DNA of 64,000 nucleotides from Catonia carolina (Eukaryota; Arthropoda; Insecta; Hemiptera; Achilidae): NCBI GenBank assembly GCA_035578175.1, contig JAQMRL010000004.1, positions 39,082,901 to 39,146,900 of the forward strand, read 5' to 3'. Below are positions 22,090 to 32,068 of the stretch, piece after piece. The first letter of the stretch is position 1; every line of letters starts with the position of its first letter. The notes below the pieces were generated by a model. It was not told where the DNA came from. It did no database searches and worked only from the letters and a program-made list of their open reading frames with translations. A program made the position numbers and the translations under genes.

Positions 22090-22268
22090 ATTTTTGATTA
22101 TTTTTTACATTATTTAAAGTCGCATTAACAGCTCGGTTATTAGCGACTACGGTGGGATATGAACGGTGAGATTTTACCTTAAGAAAATTTCCAGATCCTG
22201 GCCGGGAATCGAACCCGGGACCTCCGCGTGGTAGGCTAGCGCACTACCACTACGCTACGGAGGCGGCC
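22090..22268 (-). mobile_element. SINE type I nested in the pogo remnant
   Basis: Minus strand: GCCGCCTCCGTAGCGTAGTG head, B box GGTTCGATTCCC, tail TCGCTAATAACCGAGCTGTT and GCGACTTTAAATAA. One of the best preserved copies in the window. Confidence 0.85.
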
Positions 22269-22319
22269 CCACTTGGACTACTTGCTCTACTGAATGGGAG
22301 GCCATGAAAAAATTTACGG

Positions 22320-22706
22320 TCAGCTGTTTGTGAAACAAACAAATGAAGGAATCATTCAATCACTCACCGAATTTGGATGACGATGACATCCAAAACGTTT
22401 TTCGATGGTAGAACGAGAAGACGGCGGTTACGATGCCATGACTGACGATGAGATCGTCACGGATTGCACAAATACGAAGTTAGCAGACAGCAATGGGGAG
22501 TCGGATGGAGAAGCAGAAGCATAATACATGTGGGTACCAACATCACAATGAAAAAAATCATGGCCTATTTGGAGCGGTAGCCCTACAGCACGCGGGGCGA
22601 ACTGATGATGGTGAAATTATGGCGTGATCATGCTGTGCTCAAACAACACAACAGATCGGGAAAAAAAGATAAATATTTTGTTAAACAGGATGGACTACTA
22701 CTGTAA
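22320..22706 (+). pseudogene. pogo/Tigger transposase C-terminal remnant
   Basis: Translates to D-D-D-D-I-Q-N-V, an E-R-E-D-G-G-Y-D-A-M-T-D-D-E-I-V acidic segment, and then MAYLER, KLWRDHAVLK and a K-K-x-K-Y-F tail. This order (acidic linker, then LRRWRD-like motif, then basic end) is the C-terminus of pogo-family DDE transposases. At least one stop and several frame changes are present, and the DDE core is gone. Confidence 0.6.
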
Positions 22707-22879
22707 AGTGTATTAAATGTAGTATAAATTTGTTCAAATGTATTAAATAGGTAACTATATGATTTTAGTTATTTGTAAGAGGTACTGTTTCGTTGCATGT
22801 TTTTTTATTGTCTTCGGTTTTTCCGGATGGCTTCTGGTCCAAATTAATCCGGATAAACAAGGTTGTACTGTATATAACT

Positions 22880-24595
22880 AGTGGAGCCTACTAGATTAAT
22901 AAAATTACTAACCAATTTCACAATTACTTTAACACTTATGTTCCTATTTCGTGAAGTTTTGTATCAGTGTTATTTATCTAATAAAATATGCACTTAAATA
23001 AACAATTCCCGTCGCCATAACAATCTTTTAAAACAAACTAAACTTTGCAACGTCGCCGTGAGAATAGTAGCAACATAGATACTTTTTTTAATCCTAATTT
23101 GTGTATGTTGCAATGTGTTCAATTGTAACACCTCGTGAAAACGATACTAATTGAGGTGAACATAAATAAAAAAAAAACAACAATAAGTAAAAAAAACAGG
23201 AAGCGTAGAATTGTGGTTGCTAAGGGAAAACATAAATTAACCAAAGTAATAGTTGCACCAAAAGAAATTTTAATATTAAATTAAATCAACAAGAAAAGAG
23301 CAAAAAAAAATGCATGCAAAAAAGTTATGGATGGCTCAAAATTTTACCAAAAATTTATATCCAAATAATATCAAAAATTTGTAATAGTTAATTTAAATAG
23401 ACACAATACAAAGATTTCTTTTATGTGAAAATCATCAATTTCATCAATAAAAATATTTTTTAAGTTTATAGATTTGTTACAAGATATGGAGTCGTTCCAT
23501 GTTAACAAAATTACAAAAAATTACTAATCACAAAAGGTGGGTGCACCCTGCGAAAACTAACAAAATTGTGTTGTCGACAACCCCAAAAAAAAAAATTAAT
23601 ACATCTTATAGAACGGCATACAATATCAAATAACCAGATTATCATATCACATAATTATTATTTTCCCTTTTTTTAAAAAAAAATATATATATTTAATAAA
23701 AATTCAACACTTTATATTTTTTACAAAACTAGTTAATTTAAAAAAAAGGTAAGTCTCCAAAAATAGAAGTAGTTGATTAGGCGATACCCCTTCTTATATC
23801 GGTGAGGTAGATTTACCCAGTCATATCCAAAAACTACTCGATGAAGATATCCAATAATGATATAAAAATATTAAAAGTGTACATTACCAGATCCAGTTTT
23901 TTGAATAATAATAAGCCATCAATACAAACGCATGCTCTTTTACATTTCTTTAATTATAATTTGAAATCATAAGTTGAAATCAAATGTTGAAAACAGAAGT
24001 TGAAATCATTATTAGAAACCAAAGTTAGAAACCAAAGGTAGACAAATTTAATGGACATCTGGACTTGTTTATATTTGAGTAAATATAAATAATTCCAGCT
24101 GATTAAGATAAAATATTTAAAAAGTATTTAATTTTCATTAACAAAATATGGTTACTAGGCAACTAAGAAGAAGAAATATTATTGTAAATTATTTTAATGG
24201 GGCGTAAAACCTCAAGATAACAACATGTTTTTTTTTATTAAACGTCCCATTCAGTTATTCATTTATTCATAATTATTTATAAAAATATATATTAGAAGAG
24301 GAGTTGTGTGCTTATTATATTGAGTATATGAGAAAATGATAAATGTACAAAGATTAGTTGAATTTTGTTTATGAACAGTAACTTATTTTTATTGATAAAT
24401 CAACGATTATTAAGTTTTTTTATATTTGATTATAAATATACATAAAAGAAAGATTTACGTAACAAATAAACTATTTAATGTGAATAACGTTTTATTGAAT
24501 GAAATAGGGGACAAGGTAAAATGGAAAAATAATAAAATCAAACTTGAAAGCTGATGCAACACCAATAAAGAATACAATATTAATTAATTATATAG
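22880..24595. other. unassigned, extremely AT-rich sequence
   Basis: About 1.7 kb with long A runs and no recognisable frame, splice pair or shared repeat. Confidence 0.5.
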
Positions 24596-24715
24596 CAAAT
24601 TGGATAATCCCTCGTGGGGATAATATAATTTATTACAAAATTGGCATACCTTTGTGAGGACAAATTTAGTTTGTTATAAATTTGTCATACCCTTGTGGGG
24701 ATTAAATCGTTATCT
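24596..24715 (+). repeat. three degenerate ~42-bp tandem repeats
   Basis: Three units with cores ATCCCTCGTGGGGAT, ATACCTTTGTGAGGAC and ATACCCTTGTGGGGAT, each followed by an AT-rich TTTATTAYA-type spacer. Confidence 0.7.
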
Positions 24716-25528
24716 TACAGTAGAAACCGTAAGTAGAACCCTGAAAATTTACAAAACCAAACAAAATTAAAATCTTGCACTCACAAGAGAACAAAATTTT
24801 AAAGCCCCCCCATTAAGAAAAAAAACTTGACAAACAGAATTAAAGAAAAATTTAAATTTTGAAAAACACTAGCTGAATTATTTAAAAAAATAAGAGAAAC
24901 AAGTAAAAAGATAAAGCATACAGAGGTGTGCATAATAATTACAACACATGTACCAAACAGGCACAGAATTGTCTGAAGAAATTTCCAGAAGGAAAACTGC
25001 ACTACTTATTAAAATAAACGGAACTTAAGTCCCACAGAAAGGTGTATATAATCATATTCAGAAAACAGAGAATAGTAAATAATATAAGTAGTTGAAAACA
25101 AGTCATTTCAAAAATAAAAATAAAAATAGTACAACATAATTTCCAAAGTTAGATGTTAGAAAATAACATCGTATTCATAAGAATATTTGTGAGACTTTCC
25201 AGGCTATCTGCTTAATTCTAAAGAAAAAAAAACCAAAGAACTTACCTACGGATAGGGTAAAAAGAGTACTCATAATAAATAATTTGATTTAACAAAAATC
25301 AAGAAAATATCACCAACAAAAATTAGTACAGTACCTTCCAGTACATAACCTATACAAGCAAAACGTTCCGAACAACATTTTACAACAGAATGAATAATCA
25401 GAATCAGGCAGGTAGCGAAACTCCCCAAAAGAGCGCACTACACCAGGTGACGTCACAACGCCGCGACAAATTCAAATTACGAAACGAACTTCCAAGTAAC
25501 GAGACGACGTTACACAATTCAGAACAAT
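24716..25528. other. unassigned sequence; GC-richer CRE-containing patch at 25420-25510
   Basis: Mostly AT-rich. Around 25446 the palindrome GGTGACGTCACAAC contains TGACGTCA, followed by CGCCGCGAC and CGAGACGACGTT. This local CpG-containing patch could be regulatory, but no gene start is visible beside it. Confidence 0.35.
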
Positions 25529-25790
25529 AAGCAACCCCATGACCCAATGAGATGAGGATGATATGTATGACGTGTAAATGAGTCTTTTACAGACTCAGGC
25601 CGACCATTCCTGAGATAGTATGGTTAATTCAACTCCTACCATTAAAGTACACTGGTAACCACTGTCTAGCATTCAAACCCGTATAAAAGTAACTAACTTT
25701 ACTAGAATTTGAACCAGGAACCTTCGGCTCCGAAAATCAGCTGATTTTGGCAACGACTTTACCTCTAGACCAACCCGATGGGTCATAGAT
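25529..25790 (-). mobile_element. tRNA-derived SINE type IV, copy 2
   Basis: Minus strand: GGGTTGGTCTAGAGGTAAAG (A-box region), B-box-like CTGGTTCAAATTC, then the body shared with 21346-21600, ending in CTCATTGGGTCATGGGGTT. Confidence 0.75.
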
Positions 25791-28087
25791 ACTTTAATTC
25801 AATCTTTTTGTTGACTTCGAAACATTTCGTTAGCCTTAAAGAACCTTCTCATTTTCGGTTTGTTTGCAGAATCCCGAAAGTGTTCTTGTTAGAAACATTT
25901 TAAAATCCCCTTCGGTAGAAATCTGTAGACTATTTCAGGAAAAAGAGAATCTCCATTTAAGTACATGGAAGTACATATGAAGTACATTGGACTAGATTTC
26001 TCGTTTTAAATTATACATGTAAGAGTGAATTCAGGATATAAAATTAAACGAGACGGGTCCAACATGGTATAACCTACATGCAGTGAAAAATTCTGATATT
26101 TTGGCGAATTTGTTATTTGGTTTGTCAATATTTCTTCGTGTGGGCTTTTTGACTCGCAGTCATGGTTCCGGACTATTAAGTTTCAGTTTATCTAGATAGT
26201 GTTTGATGTCGGGTGATCCCGTTGAGCGAGATTTTGTTTAAAATGTTTATATTTTCACATTAAAAGAATTTTTCAGTTAGGCCTATATCTGTTCGTTTTT
26301 GGACCAAGCTCCGGACTCCTTGTCTCCTGTTATATATAGTTCCCTCTGTAACTATTGTACTTTGATTTCTAACTGGATATGAAATGTATTAATACCTTAA
26401 AGGCTTAAATGTAAGCCTTTAATGTTCTCAAACGTACTAGTGTACTGTGTATTAACCTGATGGCTTTAGCTTACAGCTCAGTTGTGTACCGACATTAAGG
26501 TTAGACAAGGACGTTGGAAGGAAGAGAAAGCGAGAGAAGCTGGGAGAGAGAGAAAGTGTAATGGAAAAGGGGGTTGGGGTTAGCACACTGCTACAGCATC
26601 ACAGTGGATGTTAGTCTTGGGGGATAGGAATCGATCGACTGGGCTGGGGGAAGTCTTTCCTCTTCAACCAAGTCTCTGCGTTCTGATGTTTAGCTTTGCC
26701 AGAGGTGGCTAGCCAACACTTCAATTTTTTTCTTTCCATGATTTTCTAGTCTTTGGTTCTACTACAAAATAATATATAAATATATAATTTAATGTAGAAT
26801 CCGTTTTCAAAAAACTAGGTACCTTTTTCAACAAAGATTTACCGGTAATTTCATCCTTATTCGTAGAATTGTTTGTAAATTTTCTTCATTACCTTAAAAA
26901 ATTGAATCCATGAAGAACAAAAACAAAAATTAAATAATGGATATTTGAAAAACTGAAACCTTGTACGGAACATGCCAACTGACTGACCTTTTGAATTCTT
27001 GACCAGATTAGGTGTAATTACTTAGAAGAAAGTTTTTGATTTTTTGCTCTGATTGGAAATTTAATGATTTTAATTATTTTAGTGGTTTTAAACCTCGAAT
27101 TTTTACAGCAACTTCATTGGTATGGAAGTGTTCTAAAAGTAATGAGCCCTCGTGGATCGCGGACGCAATTACTATGTGGTTTTATATTGTTAGTTTTACC
27201 GTGGCAAAGAGAGCGAAGAATTTATAGCTTAATAATTTTCAGTTAAAAATCTAAAAGTGATATCATTCCATGGTCATTTTCCTGTCAGATCTAAAATATT
27301 TATAGCAATTTAGAGTCAAATGAACGATTTAAAGGATTGAATGGCTTTATTAAAACAATAGTTAGGAATAAAGTTAGACCAGAAGCGGTGGTCAAATTTT
27401 ACAAGGTTGTATCGGTTACTTCATGTTTGTAAACCACTGAGACCTGGACGTTTACAAGTTTATATACCCACAAAGTTAAAGACTACTGAAATGAAAACGT
27501 TGAGGTCATTGGTTTATACCTTCAAATGAATAGAAGAAGGATTATGAATACCATAGGTGAACTGAATATTTCGTAAATGATAAAGTTACGAAATAGAGAG
27601 AAATTATGTCGTTAAATGCAGTGAGTGCATGAATTAAACAATAATTTACCGACTGGTTAATGTAGGCCTATACGTGAAACACGGTAGAATAAATTTTTAA
27701 TTGCCAATTAAGTGCTGAAAGGATCCCACGGATTATTGACAATAAATTGATTTTTTCTTTCAAAAATAAAGTAAACATTTTAAAATAATTTTTCTTTCTT
27801 TCTTAGATATTGTTACATACGGACAATGATAAGGGGTATTTTGTTTTGACAACAATAGCTTTTGTATGGGTTTTGACCGGTGAAATTTATTGCCCTTCAA
27901 AATAGCGGCTTCTTTCACTCAGTTGTTGATTTTTTAGCACATGACGAAAGGTGCGAGTTCGGTTTTATTATTCATTTAGGTCTTCTGTTATTGATTTCTG
28001 GATTACTCAATATATCCTTTGTTTTTTTTTTGTTATTCTGTGCATTCTTAATTCTTCTAGAAATTCGTTCGTTTATATTAATTGATA
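25791..28087. other. unassigned sequence
   Basis: 2.3 kb without a gene I can support. 26505-26700 is purine-rich (GAGAGAGAAAG stretches, GGGGTTGGGG). Short open frames at 27036-27246 overlap one another in two frames with no splice signals and are treated as chance. Confidence 0.45.
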
Positions 28088-28330
28088 GTCGAGTTATCTC
28101 CTCTGAGAGCAATGAATCTCACTATACAGCCAGACCCTTTGGTGAATGAAGTGAAGGTGTCATTTTCAGGGTGGAAAGTGGGTGCTTTTCGGAGGGCCTG
28201 GAATGCTGATAAGCATACCCTGTAATTCAGTGAGGAAGGCATAGTAAACCACCTCACTCCTCGTTTTTACTTAGTAAAACCTCTAGACTAGAGGTTCAAA
28301 CCAGCCTTTCGGCTGTTGACCTAAACAACA
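28088..28330 (+). mobile_element. R2 element, copy d, 5'-truncated
   Basis: Begins AGTCGAGTTATCTCCTCTGA and ends TTCGGCTGTTGACCTAAACA with an ACAAC tail, the 3' 60% of R2. Confidence 0.85.
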
Positions 28331-29880
28331 ACTTATAAAGTGGACGATTTTTAGCCAGGAGTCAGTTGTGTTTTCTTGAACGGGATGAACTGAAACAGTA
28401 GGAACGATTTTGTGAGTCCCTTTTAAAATAGTTTCATTTTGTTATAGGCAAGTGGTGTACTACTTGTGTTGAAAGTGTAAAGTGTGGAAAGTATAGTATA
28501 AGTGTGTTGTGTTTGTGTACAATACAACTGTAGTAATGAATTAATTATATATTTGATGGTAAATGGCCATCTTTTTTAAATTAATTTATCTTGAGTTTTT
28601 ATATGTTTGTAAATAATTTAGTCTTTAAAATTAATTTTAAATATGAATGATTAGTTTATTGTAAATTACTAGTAGTAGTATTACTGTAATACTTATTTTA
28701 AGTTAGTTGGCCTAATTTTAAAGGGAAGTTTTGTTATTTGTAAAATGACCAAATAACGAAAGAAACTGGAATAAACGTTACAATATTAATTAATGTTAAT
28801 TACTGGATTAACGTTACAATCGGTAATGTTTTTATAAAATGAAAACATATTTTTAATAATTTTTTTATGTGACTATTTGAATAAACATTTATAATTCATG
28901 CACAAAAAGATTTTATGTCGGTTAGCAACTGTAGAGAACCAAATTATCACATTTTAAATGTTTGTTGTTTTGTAAACATTTTAATAATTTTTATTTATTT
29001 ATATCTGAATGATAATTTTAGTTTGATATAATTTAAAAAAAAAATACATTCAAGATTTAAAAGTTAAATTTATTTCAAAGAACTTAAATTAAATGTATAG
29101 AATAAATCTTCTTATGAGAGCGTTGTTAAACATTTAGTGGTGTTTAAACCGGGATGAAAGCAGGGTGTCTTGCACTATCTCAAAAGAATATAAATAAAGA
29201 ATAAATGAATAAAACTTTAATTACAATGAATAAACGTAATGGAAACTGCTTTGTGTAACACAGTATCCAATTACTTTGATATAAAAATGAAGAAAATTTA
29301 GTGTACTTGATTTAAAAGATGAATAAAATTTACAAAACTTTCGGTGATTACGGACAAACCAGAAGTCTTGTTTGTCTTAACTACACGTATTTTTTCAGTT
29401 TATAGACAAGTAAGTTTTTTAATTACAACTAAATGGTGCTTTCGTTTGATCAGCGTAAATCCAGAAAAAGATTATATTATTATATCTTGGTACATTACTG
29501 TAATTCTAACAATACATTCTGCTGTTAGCTTAAGATTTGTCATCTAGATGTGAATCACTCAACAATGACTCATTAATGGTTTTAGTAACACAATTTACTT
29601 TCTAAAATTACATAAAGTCTGATTAGTAGGCCCAACATTACGTATTTTGCTTTTGTTTCATTTTAATCCCTATGGAGTGTTTTGATGAAATAGTATTATG
29701 ATGTTCAATTTTACCAAACCAAAGTAAAGTCTAGACAAATGGAAGATTCTGCTGGTTATAATTTTTCTCATAATTTCTTAGTACTGTAGTTTCAACTGAG
29801 ATGTAAAGTTACTTTTATTGTTTATTTTATCAACATGGGTTTGTTGTCAAAAATACTAAATTAACTAACAGATTATTAAC
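28331..29880. other. unassigned AT-rich sequence
   Basis: No gene, RNA or shared repeat recognised. Confidence 0.5.
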
Positions 29881-30481
29881 AAAAAATCCCTCTCATCAGA
29901 CGACGCGTCTCATGGCTGGTGGCAATTCTGAAAAGGCTTTGACCTACGGTAAAAACCATTAGTAATTTCTGTATGCTCTTTAAGAGAAATCGAATGAAAC
30001 TATTTTTGTTTCCAAATCCTAACTTTAATTTCTTGATTTCCGGTTTTCGACCACTTCCGGTCGAAACCGGAACTTTAAACCCAATGATTTCTGTATCTAC
30101 TCTCTAAGAGGAATCGAATGAAACTATTTTTGTGTCCAAATTCCGACTTTGATTTCTTGACTTCCAGTTTTGGGCCACTTCTGGTCAAAACCGGAACTTC
30201 AAACCCAATCTAGACCCACTAACTTTATGTGTAGATTGCGAATCCGGAAACCGGTTGTTGTTATCTGTTGTAGTTTCTGACTTTGATTTCTTAACTTTTG
30301 GTTTTGGGCAACTTCCAGTCAAAACCGGAACTTCAAACCCAATCTACTACTGGTCTATTACTGTTTTGTGTAGATTACAAATCAGGAAACCGATTGTTGC
30401 TATGCCTTGTAGTTTCTAACAACTGGGTGTGACGAACAGACCAAGGAAAATGGTAGATGTCAATTTTAAAAATTGCCACCA
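29881..30481 (+). mobile_element. R3 element, copy C
   Basis: Starts AAAAAATCCCTCTCATCAGA with the palindromic cap CAGACGACGCGTCTCATG. Then come GGTGGCAATTCTG, about four ~120-bp units built on CTTCCGGTCGAAACCGGAAC, and the end GGTGTGACGAACAGACCAAG and TTTTAAAAATTGCCACC. Confidence 0.8.
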
Positions 30482-30840
30482 CAATTATTAACTATAAAAT
30501 TATTATCAACTTGTTTGGGTAAAATTTTAAAAGTTTACTTTTACGATGACTTCACAATAACAACCATTTATTCAGCCCAGTTATCTTCATAAATGTTTCG
30601 CATTGGACGAAATACCAATCTCATCACCTAATTGTCACCGCCACCCTTTCTAATTAATCATTTACTGTGTTGCCGGCTTTGAGTACTTCTTCCGGCCTTT
30701 GTCGGCGCGATGGGCCCTTTAGCGGCGAAGCGACAAAGCCTTTAGCGGTGCCCGACAATCCTTTCGGCTCCCTTCCGCTAAAGGGCTTTGTTGCCAAGGC
30801 CGAGCGACTCACCGCCCCCTACCACAGCGCTCTCAGTAGC

Positions 30841-30873
30841 TATAAAAGCGCAGTGCACTGAGCCGCTTTTCAT
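30841..30873 (+). promoter_or_regulatory. LTR core promoter (TATA and initiator)
   Basis: TATAAAAG at 30841 is followed 31 nt later by TTCATTG, whose A at 30872 fits the insect initiator TCAKTY. This predicts the U3/R boundary near 30871 and the retroelement RNA start. The same motif is repeated in the 3' LTR at 35593. Confidence 0.75.
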
Positions 30874-30931
30874 TGCGCTCTACATCTCCGACGAGGATCG
30901 ACCGACTACATCCACGAGAGAAAGAAGGAAG

Positions 30932-32068
30932 ATGCTCTGGGACTTGCAGCAGCCAGCAACGCAGCAGCCGTCGCCGCAGCTCTCGCAGCCGCCGCCGCCG
31001 CAGCAGTCGCAGCCACACGCTGCCTACACTGGTCTCCTTCGAGACCAGCACAACGGTCCTTCTCAGGACCAATTTAACAAGGTTTTAACCGGCCCTTCTC
31101 AGGGCCATCAACCTGAGCTACGGCTCTCGTTGCAGCCACGCGCTGCCTACACCGGTCTCCTTCGAGACCGGCACAACGGTTCTTTTCAGGACCAATTTAA
31201 TAAGGTTTACACCGGCCCTTTTCAGGGCCACCAAAATGATAAGGTTAGCCACGAAATGTCACCATCCGGTGACAAGTGGCGCCCGAACGTGGGGCAAAGA
31301 TATGAAAATGTATTTCATACCGGATCAGCACCTGAGAAAATAGAAAAAATGGCGCCCAACACAACAAATCCGTTTCTACAGGACGACTGCAGCTCGAACG
31401 CTCTAGACAGCTTTGTAAACGCTCTAAGTGCAGCAATCAAGTCGGCTACGGCCCCCGCACCGGCAGTAACAGCAGTTTTTTCGGGGATGCCACACGAGAT
31501 GCCGGAAGAATTTATAAGCAGAATAACCAGCCAGCTCCAAGCCAGCCGTGCTACCTACGAAGAGTGGGTCAGCATATTACGTCGGCAGCTACGAGGGGAA
31601 GCAGAAAAGTGGGCCTCCAGTCACCTCACCGAAAATCTGCAATACACAGAGATCTGCAGCTTGTTAGAAAAAAGGTTTGACAACACGACGGTGAAGAATA
31701 CCCTGCTCGCCGATTTTTATGGCAGAAAACAGAGAAATGAACCAGCCGATATTTTCATCCTCGGGAAAAAGAAACTAATGCACAGACTACTGCCCGAGTT
31801 CACCGAAGAAGCCATTCTCCCGATGCTGTTAGAACAACTACGGCCAGAGTTAAGAATGTGTCTACGGTTTCCACCGCCTTCAACACTGGAAGAGTTGATA
31901 GAAAGGGCCGCAACCATAGAAGAGGACATCAAGCAGGCACACATATCTAGTTCAGCGAGGAAAGAAGATGCTCGTAGGGGCAGTGAAGCACCGCGATGTC
32001 ATTTCTGCCCAGGACGACACTTCCACCGAGACTGCCCGGTAAAGAAACAACAGACGGGAAACGCCTAA
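30932..32068 (+). CDS. gag: Gag polyprotein
   Basis: The frame is open from 30788, but the promoter predicts RNA starting at ~30872, so I choose the first AUG in that RNA, at 30932 in the context AAGATGC; it lies in the LTR. Product 378 residues. Residues ~30-112: Pro/Gln-rich lead and a 41-residue repeat present twice (core AAYTGLLRD). Residues ~200-350: helical capsid-like region with R-G-E-A-E-K-W and L-x-x-R-F-D motifs. The C-terminus has a nucleocapsid zinc knuckle C-x2-C-x3-H-x4-C (CHFCPGRHFHRDC), one residue shorter than the canonical spacing. It forms the virus-like particle. A start at a later AUG (near 31350) is the alternative, with the upstream part being leader. Ends at TAA 32066-32068, just after the frameshift site. 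Confidence 0.85.
   Translation: MLWDLQQPATQQPSPQLSQPPPPQQSQPHAAYTGLLRDQHNGPSQDQFNKVLTGPSQGHQPELRLSLQPRAAYTGLLRDRHNGSFQDQFNKVYTGPFQGHQNDKVSHEMSPSGDKWRPNVGQRYENVFHTGSAPEKIEKMAPNTTNPFLQDDCSSNALDSFVNALSAAIKSATAPAPAVTAVFSGMPHEMPEEFISRITSQLQASRATYEEWVSILRRQLRGEAEKWASSHLTENLQYTEICSLLEKRFDNTTVKNTLLADFYGRKQRNEPADIFILGKKKLMHRLLPEFTEEAILPMLLEQLRPELRMCLRFPPPSTLEELIERAATIEEDIKQAHISSSARKEDARRGSEAPRCHFCPGRHFHRDCPVKKQQTGNA
31018..31236 (+). repeat. tandem 123-bp repeat of three hairpins each in the LTR leader
   Basis: Hairpins with 4-nt loops at 31029-31048, 31055-31070, 31091-31106 (unit 1) and 31152-31171, 31178-31193, 31214-31229 (unit 2). Stems are 8, 6 and 6 bp. The first stem is CTGGTCTC/GAGACCAG in unit 1 and CCGGTCTC/GAGACCGG in unit 2, a compensatory U-A to C-G change. 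Other differences fall in loops, form a G-U pair or lie between stems. The period is a multiple of three, so the gag frame is kept. Confidence 0.9.
31277..31295 (+). promoter_or_regulatory. primer-binding site (tRNA-Lys-like)
   Basis: TGGCGCCCGAACGTGGGGC starts two bases after the LTR. The first 12 bases match the usual tRNA-Lys3 type site. The end GTGGGGC matches the tRNA-Lys1,2 type. It therefore looks like a lysine-tRNA site with one extra base compared with the common 18-mer. It lies inside the open gag frame. Confidence 0.85.

Larger units (their letters stand above)
22013..22872 (+). mobile_element. decayed pogo/Tigger-like transposon
   Basis: Left end has CTCTCTGTAATCCGG and CCGAATTATCCGGAC. 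The right end is the inverse style, ATTAATCCGGATAAACAAGG then TTGTACTGTA before TA. These TCCGGA-rich ends and the CAGTACAACC terminus are typical of pogo/Tigger elements. A type I SINE is nested at 22090-22268. Confidence 0.65.
30633..31274 (+). repeat. 5' LTR of the gypsy element
   Basis: 642 bp, bounded by the perfect 8-bp inverted repeat TGTCACCG...CGGTGACA. The 3' edge is a hairpin, TGTCACC-ATCC-GGTGACA (31257-31274), whose 5' arm repeats the LTR start. It contains the promoter, the predicted start of transcription, the first AUG of the gag frame and a hairpin array. Confidence 0.95.

Noticed and set aside
27036..27246. Two overlapping + strand frames
   Set aside because: Different frames over the same bases, no splice sites, no composition signal.
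30667..31088. Short + and - strand frames in the 5' LTR, repeated in the 3' LTR
   Set aside because: They lie upstream of or antisense to the predicted RNA start and are duplicated simply because the LTRs are the same.
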